64,000 nucleotides of DNA, taken from contig NC_015275.1 in assembly GCF_000178835.2 (NCBI RefSeq), positions 1,385,001 to 1,449,000 of the forward strand. The letters are read 5' to 3'. This DNA is from Cellulosilyticum lentocellum DSM 5427 (GTDB lineage: Bacteria > Bacillota > Clostridia > Lachnospirales > Cellulosilyticaceae). The notes under the pieces were generated by a model, which was not told the origin of the DNA, searched no databases, and saw nothing but the letters and a program-made list of their open reading frames with translations. Made by a program: the position numbers and the translations under genes. Of this stretch, positions 43,470 through 51,886 are shown in pieces (within the stretch, counting starts at the first letter, position 1; each line of letters begins with the position of its first letter).

Positions 43470-45017
43470 TTACCTAAATAATTTACTAAAGAATGATCCC
43501 TTTTTAGCAGGTGCTTTAAGGGGTAAATCATAAACAAATTCTTCAAGCTTGATTTGATTAATGAATTTATCAGAAATAACAAGCTCTATATTATTGGCAC
43601 CATTAGGCGATAAGATGACAATATCTAGACCTATGGTACGTAATAATCCTAGTAACATGGCATCATCTGTATTAAAAGTATCTCTTGAGTTAAGATACAA
43701 GATGACCTTTGGCACATCCGCTGTAAAGTCATAACCATCGATAAGATTCAAAAGACTGTCTTCAGCTGTGAAAATAGCGGCCATGAGTCTTAGCCTTTCT
43801 TTATCCGTGATAGGAAAGTTAAAGAAAGCCGTATTGCTAGGTGAAAATACTTCTTCTAGTTTAGCTAAAATGAATTCTTGGATTTCACCTCTTAAAGTTA
43901 ATAATTTTTTATAGAGTACATGTTCTTTAACTGTGGTGCGATTAATAGTCTTGTCAGGATTTAAACAAAAAGCTAAAGAATATAAATCCTGTTGATTGTA
44001 CTGAGCTGTATTTTGAGGGATACCTTGGCCTTGCATATTATGATACTGAATACTTCTAGTTTGACCATAGCCTACAGAGGTAAGCTGAGTGGTCTCGTAA
44101 AATACACATTTATTAGCTGATTTAAGTTTATCTACTAAAGAAAAGTATTCATTATGATCATTATAAACACCGCTTATTTTACTGAAGAAAATAGGGGTAT
44201 AAACTGTTTTTTGTGAAGTCTTAAAGCCAGGTCTAAGACGTGCTGGTTCATTCCAGTAAGTAAGCGTATCTTCAATAACAGAGTCCATAATAATGGGGCG
44301 TGTGGTACCATCAGAGAACTGCCAAGGCTTATAGATACCTGTATCATTATATAGGGTTTGCTCAAGCTCATTAGTTGCTTTACGTGCAAAAGTAGTTACT
44401 TTTTCAACGACAACTCCTTTTTCTACATGTTCCATAAGTGGTAAGATTTGCTGTGTGGTAGGACCTAAGATGACTTTTTGACAAAGATTATTTTCATCTA
44501 AAGTATCTATGAGGGTATCTCCAGTTGGATTAAAATAAAGCACATCAATGCCAATATGAGCAAGAAGCATTAAAAAGTAAAATTCATGCTTTTTAATAGA
44601 ACCATAAAATAAACATTTTGGAGGTTCTTTGCCGGAAAAGTCTAGCTCATCGACATAAACATTACACCAAATCATTAGTTTTGCAATAAAGTTATTGCGG
44701 ATAGTTTCATTAGCAAAACGCTCTTTTTGTATGGCTAGTGCAATAACAGGGTCTAGAGCCTGTCTAATCTTTGCATTAAGTGTTTGTGACGAAGTGAGAT
44801 TAATATCTTCACTAGCAAACGCACCAATTCTCATACGTGTCAGTTCATTTAAAATAGCGTCAATAAGTGAGCGATCATTTGGTTTAGGAATTTCTCTATC
44901 AAAAATAATACCTTTATGAGGCTCAGATAATTTATGATGAATGAGAGCTAATGTATCATTATAGGATGAAGCATTAGCTATGCCTATAAGCTGACAAAAG
45001 TAATTATTTTCACGCAT
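43470..45017 (-). CDS. yceG: YceG-like Ter-associated protein
   Basis: 515 residues from the first ATG. The family is recognised from CLFYGSIKKHEFYFLMLLAHIGIDVLYFNPTGD in the N-terminal third and the yceG-telA gene order. It has a Gln/Tyr-rich middle, and the tail KAPAKKGSFFSKLFR is basic and amphipathic, possibly membrane-associating. The ATG has no ribosome site, whereas AAAAGGAG lies upstream 9 nt before an in-frame ATT at 45071, which would add 18 residues (IGITAANNILETLFDDSS). The true start may be that rare ATT. The function is unknown; in Ter literature it is predicted to belong to a biosynthetic or signalling module. Confidence 0.82.
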   Translation of the reverse strand: MRENNYFCQLIGIANASSYNDTLALIHHKLSEPHKGIIFDREIPKPNDRSLIDAILNELTRMRIGAFASEDINLTSSQTLNAKIRQALDPVIALAIQKERFANETIRNNFIAKLMIWCNVYVDELDFSGKEPPKCLFYGSIKKHEFYFLMLLAHIGIDVLYFNPTGDTLIDTLDENNLCQKVILGPTTQQILPLMEHVEKGVVVEKVTTFARKATNELEQTLYNDTGIYKPWQFSDGTTRPIIMDSVIEDTLTYWNEPARLRPGFKTSQKTVYTPIFFSKISGVYNDHNEYFSLVDKLKSANKCVFYETTQLTSVGYGQTRSIQYHNMQGQGIPQNTAQYNQQDLYSLAFCLNPDKTINRTTVKEHVLYKKLLTLRGEIQEFILAKLEEVFSPSNTAFFNFPITDKERLRLMAAIFTAEDSLLNLIDGYDFTADVPKVILYLNSRDTFNTDDAMLLGLLRTIGLDIVILSPNGANNIELVISDKFINQIKLEEFVYDLPLKAPAKKGSFFSKLFR

Positions 45018-45219
45018 AGAAGAATCGTCAAAAAGTGTTTCTAAGATGTTATTTGCTGCCGTTATCCCAATAGTAATACACTCCTTTTTGTATAAAATAT
45101 TAATTACTTTTTATTATAGCATTATTTGATAAGATAAAACACAGCTTTATTTAATTATTATATTTATATATAATAGGTAGCATAAACAGATTTCTTAGAG
45201 TTGGGGGGAGAAGGAGAAA
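45018..45219. promoter_or_regulatory. Divergent control region of the yceG-telA and YceG-protease genes
   Basis: 202 bases, AT-rich beyond the possible yceG extension. Minus-strand TATAAT (45113-45118) and plus-strand TATAAT (45169-45174) are present, both with weak -35 boxes, so a shared stress activator is possible. Confidence 0.45.
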
Positions 45220-46851
45220 ATGATTTTTACGACTAAGCCATTAAAAGTAGTTCGCCTAACGTGTGAAAATCCTATAGAGGACTTCATAAAGCATGAGCTA
45301 ACCAAAGAAGAGGCTGGCAGCTTAACAAGAAATGCCTTCTTTATAAGAGCCATTGGGGTAGAAAAAACAGACGAAATATTTTCACAACAAGTGAAAAGGC
45401 TAGATGATTATTTTTTGTTAAAAGCAAAAGATACAGTTTATTTGCGCTTAGAAGAATTAAAATATAGTCTATCACCGCAGGAAACAGAGGGTTATATTCA
45501 AGCTTATGAAGAGTGGTTAAAGATTAAAGATGCAAAGCCAGAAGAACAATTCAGGTTACCTTTTCCAGCCGAGCTTACATCAGATACACTAGAATGGACT
45601 AAAAAATGTGCTTTTAAAGAAGTCCTACATATGTATGAATGCTATATGCCTCATGCTAATGCATCTACCACTAAGAATTTTGCAGTTAAATTACTAAGCT
45701 GGATTACAGCTTATCTTCCTTTATTAGTAACCAAAGAAAGAGGACAATTAGGAAAAGTAGTTTATGTAGGGCCTATTAAAAGGCAAGAATACTTATTCTT
45801 ATATTTTTTATTTTTAATGGGCTGTGATGTACTTTATATGAATCCACAAGAGGATTGCTTGGCAACGTATGAAGAAGTACTGAGGACATCACAGGTATAT
45901 CACTATCCTATAAAGGCACAAGTACCCGCCACTCTAGTTCCTTTTGAAACTTATAAAAAGCAAATAGTAAAACCATCAGAAGTAGCCACGGTACCTATTC
46001 AAAGTATATCGATACAAAGACCTCCTCAGCAAAACACCACAATTAAAGAAAGCGGCGCAAGAAGAGGTTCTATTAATCTAGGAGGTAGTCATAAAGGCAG
46101 TGTGGGCAATGGTATACAGAGGCAAACACCTAGAGTGCCTTCATCGGCAATGCCATCAAGAAGTGTGCCACCAAAAAATAATCATTCAGCAGAACCATCA
46201 AGGCCAATAGTACCTAATCATCAAGCACCTAGAGTAGGCAGCACAGTAACTACTTCTATAGGAAATGATACTGGGATACTTAGAGAATTAAGCTATGAAG
46301 AATTAGCACAGCTTTCTACTTCTATTGTGATGATTACAGTGTTAGATGGGCAACGAAGAGCTTTCAAAGGGGGATCAGGAGTGGTTATCCATGAAGAGGG
46401 ATATATATTGACTAATTTTCACGTCGTAAGAGACGGTTGTCATTTTGAAGTACAATTTGAGAATGAAGAGCAGTCTTATGTGACTTCACGAATTGTAAAA
46501 TATCATCCCAATTATGACTTAGCTTTAATCAAAGTAGAAAAGCGTTGTAAGCCTTTACCTCTATACAGAGGAGAACACTTAGTAAGAGGACAAAAAGTAG
46601 TGGCTATAGGAAGTCCGTTAGGTTTATTTAATACAGTATCGGATGGTATCATCTCAGCTTTTAGAGAAATTCAAGATATGTCTATGATTCAGTTTACAGC
46701 GCCTATTTCTAATGGTAGTTCAGGAGGAGCACTACTGGATATGTATGGAAGACTTATAGGAATTATTACAGCAGGTTTTGATGCAGGACAAAATTTAAAC
46801 TTAGCCGTAAAAAGTGAGCAAATTGAGTACTTTGCCAATAATTTTCTATAG
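45220..46851 (+). CDS. YceG-like domain fused to a trypsin/HtrA-like protease, cytoplasmic
   Basis: 543 residues. The first 230 resemble the N-terminal half of YceG (KVVYVGPIKRQEYLFLYFLFLMGCDVLYMNPQED aligns with the matching yceG segment). A Pro/Ser/Gln/Arg-rich linker (about 240-350) leads to an S1C protease domain with a complete triad: His401 in TNFHVV, Asp433 in YDLALIKV and Ser501 in NGSSGGALLD. It lacks a PDZ domain, signal peptide and membrane segment, so it should work in the cytoplasm. A GGGGAGAAGGAG region precedes the ATG. It is divergent from yceG-telA. Confidence 0.85.
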   Translation: MIFTTKPLKVVRLTCENPIEDFIKHELTKEEAGSLTRNAFFIRAIGVEKTDEIFSQQVKRLDDYFLLKAKDTVYLRLEELKYSLSPQETEGYIQAYEEWLKIKDAKPEEQFRLPFPAELTSDTLEWTKKCAFKEVLHMYECYMPHANASTTKNFAVKLLSWITAYLPLLVTKERGQLGKVVYVGPIKRQEYLFLYFLFLMGCDVLYMNPQEDCLATYEEVLRTSQVYHYPIKAQVPATLVPFETYKKQIVKPSEVATVPIQSISIQRPPQQNTTIKESGARRGSINLGGSHKGSVGNGIQRQTPRVPSSAMPSRSVPPKNNHSAEPSRPIVPNHQAPRVGSTVTTSIGNDTGILRELSYEELAQLSTSIVMITVLDGQRRAFKGGSGVVIHEEGYILTNFHVVRDGCHFEVQFENEEQSYVTSRIVKYHPNYDLALIKVEKRCKPLPLYRGEHLVRGQKVVAIGSPLGLFNTVSDGIISAFREIQDMSMIQFTAPISNGSSGGALLDMYGRLIGIITAGFDAGQNLNLAVKSEQIEYFANNFL

Positions 46852-46946
46852 AAATAGGTATAAAGAGAGATAAAAAAGTAAAAGTCATTAAAAATAATAA
46901 GAACAGGAAAAAGTAATGAGATAGGACAAAAAAGGAGATGATACAA

Positions 46947-47408
46947 ATGAGTATAGAAGCAGTAGAAGCTTTTTTTAAGGAAAAGCAAGTCAGTCATCAA
47001 ATTGTTTTGTTAGAAGAAAGTAGTGCTACAGTGAGCTTGGCGGCAGAAGCTCTCAAAGCTACAGAGAGGCAAATTGCTAAAACTTTAGCGTTTAATGTAA
47101 ATGATGAAAGTATCGTTATTGTTGCTTGTGGAACGGCCAAAATAGATAATAGAAAATTTAAAGATACTTTTCACACAAAAGCTAAGATGATGAGCTATGA
47201 AGAAACTTTAGAAAAAACAGGACATCCAGTAGGTGGCGCTTGTCCATTTGGATTACCTAAACAAGTAAAAATCTATTTAGATGAGAGTCTTAAACAGTCA
47301 GAAGAAGTTTATCCAGCAGCAGGAAGCCCTCATGCAGTGGTGAAGATGTCACTTCCTGAATTAGCAGAAATCACCGAAGGTGAATGGGTAGATGTATGTA
47401 GAGAATAA
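46947..47408 (+). CDS. YbaK/EbsC-type aminoacyl-tRNA deacylase
   Basis: 153 residues, the normal length. These proteins hydrolyse mischarged Cys- or Ala-tRNA(Pro). The fold signatures are ALKATERQIAKTLAFNV with the conserved Lys, VACGTAKIDNRKFKDTF and GHPVGGACPFGLP, followed by AAGSPHAVVKMS. The start is the ATG after AAAGGAG with a 9-nt spacing. It is followed 38 nt later by the exonuclease gene and may be co-transcribed with it. Confidence 0.9.
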   Translation: MSIEAVEAFFKEKQVSHQIVLLEESSATVSLAAEALKATERQIAKTLAFNVNDESIVIVACGTAKIDNRKFKDTFHTKAKMMSYEETLEKTGHPVGGACPFGLPKQVKIYLDESLKQSEEVYPAAGSPHAVVKMSLPELAEITEGEWVDVCRE

Positions 47409-47446
47409 AATAAAAAGCAAAAGATAAAAGATGGAGGATGACAAGA

Positions 47447-48202
47447 ATGAAATGTGTATCATGGAATGTGAATGGCGTTAGAGCCGTTTTAACAAAAGGA
47501 TTTTTAGATTATTTTAAAGCAGTTGATGCAGATGTGTTTTGTATTCAAGAAACGAAATGTCAAGAGGGACAAGTAGAAATAGAACTGCCAGGTTATTATC
47601 AGTACTGGAATTATGCCCAGAAAAAAGGTTATTCAGGAACAGCACTTTTTTCTAAAAAGGAGCCACTTAGTGTCAGCTATGGTTTGGGTATAGCTGAGCA
47701 TGATACTGAAGGACGTGTTATTACAGCTGAGTTTGAAGAAGCTTATGTGGTTACCGTATATACACCTAATGCACAAAATGAGCTAGCTAGAATTGATTAT
47801 CGTATGGCATGGGAGGATGCTTTTAAAGCTTATCTTAAGAAATTAGAAGAAAACAAACCAGTCATTATTTGTGGGGATCTTAATGTGGCACATCAAGAAA
47901 TTGACCTTAAAAATCCAAAAACGAATAGAGGAAATGCTGGTTTTAGTGATGAGGAAAGAGGTAAATTCGGAGAATTATTAGAAGCAGGATTTATAGATAC
48001 CTTCCGCTATTTTTATCCTGATTTAGAAGGCGCTTATAGCTGGTGGAGCTATCGTTTTAAAGCAAGAGAAAAAAACACAGGATGGAGAATAGATTATTTC
48101 TTAGCTTCAGAGGTTTTAAAAGATAAGTTAGTAGGGGCTGCTATTGATGCAGAAATACTCGGTTCTGACCATTGCCCTGTGATATTAGAAATTAATATTT
48201 AA
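47447..48202 (+). CDS. xth: Exodeoxyribonuclease III (AP endonuclease)
   Basis: 251 residues of the exonuclease/endonuclease/phosphatase fold. The motifs are in order: [18 protein letters not shown] (catalytic Glu), YTPNAQN, GDLNVAH (Asp, Asn), [10 protein letters not shown] and GSDHCPV (Asp-His). It repairs abasic sites and resects 3' ends. The start is the ATG 9 nt after GGAGG; an ATG directly next to that site is rejected. Complete and standard. Confidence 0.96.
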   Translation: MKCVSWNVNGVRAVLTKGFLDYFKAVDADVFCIQETKCQEGQVEIELPGYYQYWNYAQKKGYSGTALFSKKEPLSVSYGLGIAEHDTEGRVITAEFEEAYVVTVYTPNAQNELARIDYRMAWEDAFKAYLKKLEENKPVIICGDLNVAHQEIDLKNPKTNRGNAGFSDEERGKFGELLEAGFIDTFRYFYPDLEGAYSWWSYRFKAREKNTGWRIDYFLASEVLKDKLVGAAIDAEILGSDHCPVILEINI

Positions 48203-48241
48203 GTAAACTTGTGTATATAGAAGGCCATAAGGGTGTAGTAA

Positions 48242-48277
48242 AATGCCTAAGGTTTTAAAAGGCATTAAGCTTTTATT
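48242..48277 (+). terminator. Probable terminator after the exonuclease gene
   Basis: AATGCCT (48242-48248) pairs with AGGCATT (48260-48266), followed by a T-rich tail. Confidence 0.5.
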
Positions 48278-48368
48278 TGAGTCAATAAAAGCAGACTAGT
48301 ACTTATGTGAGAATCTGTGGTAGAATAAACTATGCATAAAATAGACTAGGTGAATGAGGAGAATACTG

Positions 48369-48743
48369 ATGAAAATGTTACACACTTGTATTAGAGTAAT
48401 GGATTTAGAAAAATCACTAGCTTTTTATAAAGAAGCACTTGGTTTAATCGAGACGAGAAGAAAAGATTTTAAAGAACATGAATTTACTTTAGTATATTTA
48501 TCTGACCAAGAAGGTGGATATGAATTAGAGCTTACTTATAATTATAATCCAGAAAAACCTTACGAATTAGGAAATGGTTTTAGTCATATTGCTGTAGGAG
48601 TAGAAGATCTGGAAGCAAGTCATGAAAGACACCAAACTATGGGTTATGAAGTAACACCACTTAAAGGACTTCCAGGGGAAGCACCTAAATATTACTTTGT
48701 AACAGACCCAGATGGTTATAAAGTAGAAGTGATTAGACTTTAA
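48369..48743 (+). CDS. Lactoylglutathione lyase-like VOC protein (glyoxalase I)
   Basis: 124 residues, single VOC domain of the GloA type. The metal and substrate positions are visible in LHTCIRVMDLEKSLAFYKEALG, ELTYNY, GNGFSHIAVGVED and FVTDPDGYKVEVI. It likely detoxifies methylglyoxal hemithioacetals, possibly with a thiol other than glutathione. The start is the ATG after GGAGAATACTG; an upstream ATG lies before that site. Its original terminator has been split by the insertion sequence downstream. Confidence 0.88.
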   Translation: MKMLHTCIRVMDLEKSLAFYKEALGLIETRRKDFKEHEFTLVYLSDQEGGYELELTYNYNPEKPYELGNGFSHIAVGVEDLEASHERHQTMGYEVTPLKGLPGEAPKYYFVTDPDGYKVEVIRL

Positions 48744-48754
48744 AGTCTGATATC

Positions 48755-48772
48755 AACTAAAAAGAGTAGCAA
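48755..48772. terminator. Left arm of the gloA/ilvA terminator, split by the insertion sequence
   Basis: AACTAAAAAGAGTAGCAA at 48755-48772 is the exact reverse complement of 50444-50461. Without the insertion the two arms would form an 18-bp stem around a loop containing GGGGAATACC. Confidence 0.8.
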
Positions 48773-48929
48773 GGGGAATACCCAATGTCATTAAGTTAAC
48801 ATTGTGATAGAAACGCATCCCTAGGAAAAGAAGTTGAAGATTTATTTCTTCAGCTTCTTTTTCTATTTCCAGGTACCACAAATAGACAGATTTGCATCTG
48901 CCTCAAAATTTATATTCTTTTACAAAGAT

Positions 48930-50246
48930 TTATGCTACTCTATAAAGGAAGCCATGAAAAAGCTTGATAGTTAAGTTTCGTTCCCTATGCCTATTAGGCC
49001 GTACAGGAATGAGATTTCTTGCGATTATGACTTCTAAATCAGGTGATGTTGCTTTTCCATGATAGAATAACCTACACATATGCACTGCAACTGAGAAATT
49101 TGCTTTATATGTATGCTTTCTTTGCTTTTTTTCAATGACTACGTGCCATGTAATCATTTCTGCAAAGTTATACATTATCATATGTGCATAGATTTCTTGT
49201 TGGATACACATCACCTTTTTTGAATGAAAATCTAACATTCCAATCGTATATTTCAAATCTCGAAAAGATGTTTCAATCCCCCAACGAGAAGCATACAGTT
49301 TTTTTACCTCATCAGGAGGATACTTTTCACTGTTTAGATTTGTAACTATTGTTTCATAGGAAGTTTCTGAAATAGGAAATCTCACTATTCGGAAGTGTAA
49401 TTCATAGAATTTAGCAGGTTCAGATTTCTTGTTTTTAAGTGGTAAATAATCAAACGGTTGGGCTGAAGAAACACTTCGATAATGATTTTTGTCTTTGAAA
49501 AGTTCTTTGACTGCATTCGTTTTCTTTCTTGTAAGTTTTAAAGAAATATCAATATCAAAACAGTCTGTTTTGGGTAAATCCAATCCATTCTTTATACCAT
49601 TAATTCCATCTTTGACACGAATAAGAAAGAACCATCCTTTTTCTTGAATGTGAGCCATGCTGTTGAAAGATTCATAACCTCTATCAGCTATCACGAGTGC
49701 TTTAGGAATTTCAGAACGATCAACCATTTCTTGTAGAGCGTTATGTTCATTCTTTTCTTTAGATTTTTGTATTATCACATCATGATAAATAGAATAATTT
49801 ATATTATACAACGCATTTATATGCAGAAGATTATATGATTTTCTTCCATCTTTTCCAGAATGAAATGAATTTAAATCATCAGGATTGGTAGGAATCTGTA
49901 CATCAGACCCATCAACAGCAAGTATGGGCATATCTTCATTAAAGTTATCTATAAGTTTACTTGAAAAGCCGTCAAATATCTTCTTAAACGCTTCAGGCTT
50001 TATCTTTTTTCTCTGCTGAACAAACGCAGAAGAAGTTGGTGTATCTGCAGATGCACCAAATAGATCTAATAATTCGTTTGTAAGGCTCCCACTTCCCATT
50101 CCAATAATTCCAGCTAAAATTTTATTCATGGGCAATTTCCTTTTGCGTAAAAAATCACTACCTGGATTGGTACAATAATCTTGCGGATTGTCAGCTATCT
50201 TTTGGATTTCATCTACTAAAAGCTTTTTAATTTGTTTGGGTTTCAT
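48930..50246 (-). CDS. IS4 family DDE transposase
   Basis: 438 residues. The DDE catalytic residues fit LAVDGSDVQIP (first Asp), LVIADRGYESFN (second Asp) and the YREK-type region YASRWGIETSFRDLKYTIGML (Glu). The N-terminal part is helix-rich DNA binding. The start is the ATG after GGAGGACACAT; the frame runs 22 codons further upstream through a hairpin and is not counted. The gene fills most of the element and shows no frameshift. Confidence 0.92.
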   Translation of the reverse strand: MKPKQIKKLLVDEIQKIADNPQDYCTNPGSDFLRKRKLPMNKILAGIIGMGSGSLTNELLDLFGASADTPTSSAFVQQRKKIKPEAFKKIFDGFSSKLIDNFNEDMPILAVDGSDVQIPTNPDDLNSFHSGKDGRKSYNLLHINALYNINYSIYHDVIIQKSKEKNEHNALQEMVDRSEIPKALVIADRGYESFNSMAHIQEKGWFFLIRVKDGINGIKNGLDLPKTDCFDIDISLKLTRKKTNAVKELFKDKNHYRSVSSAQPFDYLPLKNKKSEPAKFYELHFRIVRFPISETSYETIVTNLNSEKYPPDEVKKLYASRWGIETSFRDLKYTIGMLDFHSKKVMCIQQEIYAHMIMYNFAEMITWHVVIEKKQRKHTYKANFSVAVHMCRLFYHGKATSPDLEVIIARNLIPVRPNRHRERNLTIKLFHGFLYRVA

Positions 50247-50285
50247 ATGTGTCCTCCTTGTAACTAAGTTTCCTTTAATTACAAG

Positions 50286-50330
50286 GGCCGCTCTCACTAC
50301 CTCTTTATTCAATCAGTAGTGAGAGCGGCC
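50286..50330 (-). promoter_or_regulatory. GC-rich hairpin upstream of the transposase start
   Basis: GGCCGCTCTCACTAC (50286-50300) and GTAGTGAGAGCGGCC (50316-50330) form a perfect 15-bp stem in the transposase 5' region. Such structures can limit translation from read-through transcripts. Confidence 0.55.
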
Positions 50331-50363
50331 GCACATTTTCTTTGTCTTGTCAACTACTTTTTC

Positions 50364-50408
50364 AAAAAAAGATCCCTATACCATTTGATTGGTATAGAGA
50401 TCTTTTTT
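50364..50408. terminator. Terminator-like hairpin at the right end of the insertion sequence
   Basis: A run of A, GATC-CCTATACCA and its near complement TTGGTATAG-AGATC with a T run. It probably insulates the transposase from transcription entering from ilvA. Confidence 0.65.
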
Positions 50409-50443
50409 CGTCATCTTAACTTAATGACATTGGGGGAATACCT

Positions 50444-50461
50444 TTGCTACTCTTTTTAGTT
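50444..50461. terminator. Right arm of the split gloA/ilvA terminator
   Basis: TTGCTACTCTTTTTAGTT is the partner of 48755-48772, now 1.7 kb away. Confidence 0.8.
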
Positions 50462-50495
50462 AACTAGGAAAGTGCCGGCTTTTCTAGCCACTTTT

Positions 50496-51716
50496 TTAGT
50501 AAATAACTTCAATCATATAGCCTTCTGCTTCTAAGGCTTTTTTCACTTCTTGGATATGGTCATGTCCATTCGTTTCAACAGTTACTTCTAGTGCTACATG
50601 ACGTAAACGGTCTAAAGCTTTAAACTGGTTATGATCTAGTTTAACAACGTTAGCGCCTACGCGGGCAAGGATATTTGCAATTTTAACTAATTGTCCGGGT
50701 GTATCTTTAAGTTTAACAGAAAAGCAAAATAGTCTACCGCGTGAATAAAGACCACGGTCTAGTAATGAAGACATAGTAAGGACATCGATATTACCACCAC
50801 TAATAACGGAAACAACCTTTTTATTTCTTAGATGAAGTTTCTTAAGAGCAGCAATAGATAAAGCACCAGTGGCTTCAGCTACAATTTTATGTTTTTCTAC
50901 TAATAAGAAGATGGCTTCAATTAGATCTTCATCATCTAAGGTGATGATATCATCTACATATTCTTTAACGTAGTCAAAGGTTAAGTTTCCAACACTTTTA
51001 ACAGCAGCACCATCAGCAATACTGTCTACTTGATCTAGAGAAACAGGATGGCCTTCATCTAAAGATAATCTCATCGCTTGTGCACCTGTAGATTCTACAC
51101 CAATGACTTTAACATTGGGGTTAATGGCTTTAGCTGCTACAGCAATACCACTTATAAGACCACCACCTCCAACAGGTACTAAAATAACATCTGTATCTGG
51201 CATGTCCTCTAAAATTTCAAGAGCAATAGTCCCTTGACCAGCCATAACTTCCTTATCATTGAAGGGATGGATAAAGGTATACCCATTTTCTTGCTCTAAC
51301 TTTTTAGCTGTTTCGTAAGCTTCATCATAAACTTGTCCTGCTAATACAACATGAGCTCCCCAGTTTTTAGTAGCTTGTACTTTAATAAGTGGAGTGGTTT
51401 CTGGCATAACGATGGTAACATCTATTCCAAGGGCATGACCAGAATAAGCAACACCTTGAGCATGATTACCAGCAGAAGAAGCAATAAGGCCACGTTTTTT
51501 TTCTTCATCAGAAAGGGTTTTAATTTTATTAAGAGCACCACGAATTTTAAAAGCACCCGTTACTTGTAAGTTCTCTGGCTTTAAATAAACATCATTATGA
51601 AATTCCTTACTAAGTTCATAGCTACGAATAAGACTAGTATGTATACAAGTTGATTTAATACGTTCTCTAGCTGTAAGCACATCATCTAAAGTGAGTCTCT
51701 CGAGATTGTCTGACAT
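50496..51716 (-). CDS. ilvA: Threonine ammonia-lyase (deaminase)
   Basis: 406 residues. The PLP enzyme makes 2-oxobutanoate from threonine. The PLP lysine is in TGAFKIRGALNKI, the phosphate loop is PVGGGGLISG, and SSAGNHAQGVAY is the substrate loop. A C-terminal ACT domain (about 325-406) suggests allosteric control; with one ACT domain and this length it fits the short class common in Firmicutes. The start is the ATG after GGAGG; upstream in-frame codons are hydrophobic and lack a ribosome site. It is transcribed towards the insertion sequence. Confidence 0.93.
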   Translation of the reverse strand: MSDNLERLTLDDVLTARERIKSTCIHTSLIRSYELSKEFHNDVYLKPENLQVTGAFKIRGALNKIKTLSDEEKKRGLIASSAGNHAQGVAYSGHALGIDVTIVMPETTPLIKVQATKNWGAHVVLAGQVYDEAYETAKKLEQENGYTFIHPFNDKEVMAGQGTIALEILEDMPDTDVILVPVGGGGLISGIAVAAKAINPNVKVIGVESTGAQAMRLSLDEGHPVSLDQVDSIADGAAVKSVGNLTFDYVKEYVDDIITLDDEDLIEAIFLLVEKHKIVAEATGALSIAALKKLHLRNKKVVSVISGGNIDVLTMSSLLDRGLYSRGRLFCFSVKLKDTPGQLVKIANILARVGANVVKLDHNQFKALDRLRHVALEVTVETNGHDHIQEVKKALEAEGYMIEVIY

Positions 51717-51886
51717 GAATAGGACCTCCAATATGAATATGTGAAATAGTTCACAAAAATTAATAATATAATGTCTATTATAGTCAAATATATAAAGATA
51801 TGCAAATATTAGTTTATTTTTTAGGATGACACCCATTCTCAAGCTATGCTAATATAATACAAGAACAATTAGTAGGAGGAGACCGC

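Larger units (their letters stand above)
48783..50432 (-). mobile_element. IS4-type insertion sequence, 1650 bp
   Basis: Perfect 17-bp terminal inverted repeats CAATGTCATTAAGTTAA (48783-48799) and complement (50416-50432) flank one DDE transposase gene. Both sides carry the direct repeat GGGGAATACC (48773-48782 and 50433-50442). Alternative placements shift the ends by one or two bases because of C/G runs. The element is intact and probably recent, judged from the perfect repeats. Confidence 0.9.

Noticed and set aside
45220-46851. Exported HtrA/DegP protease
   Set aside because: There is no signal peptide, membrane anchor or PDZ domain, and the N terminus is a YceG-like domain.
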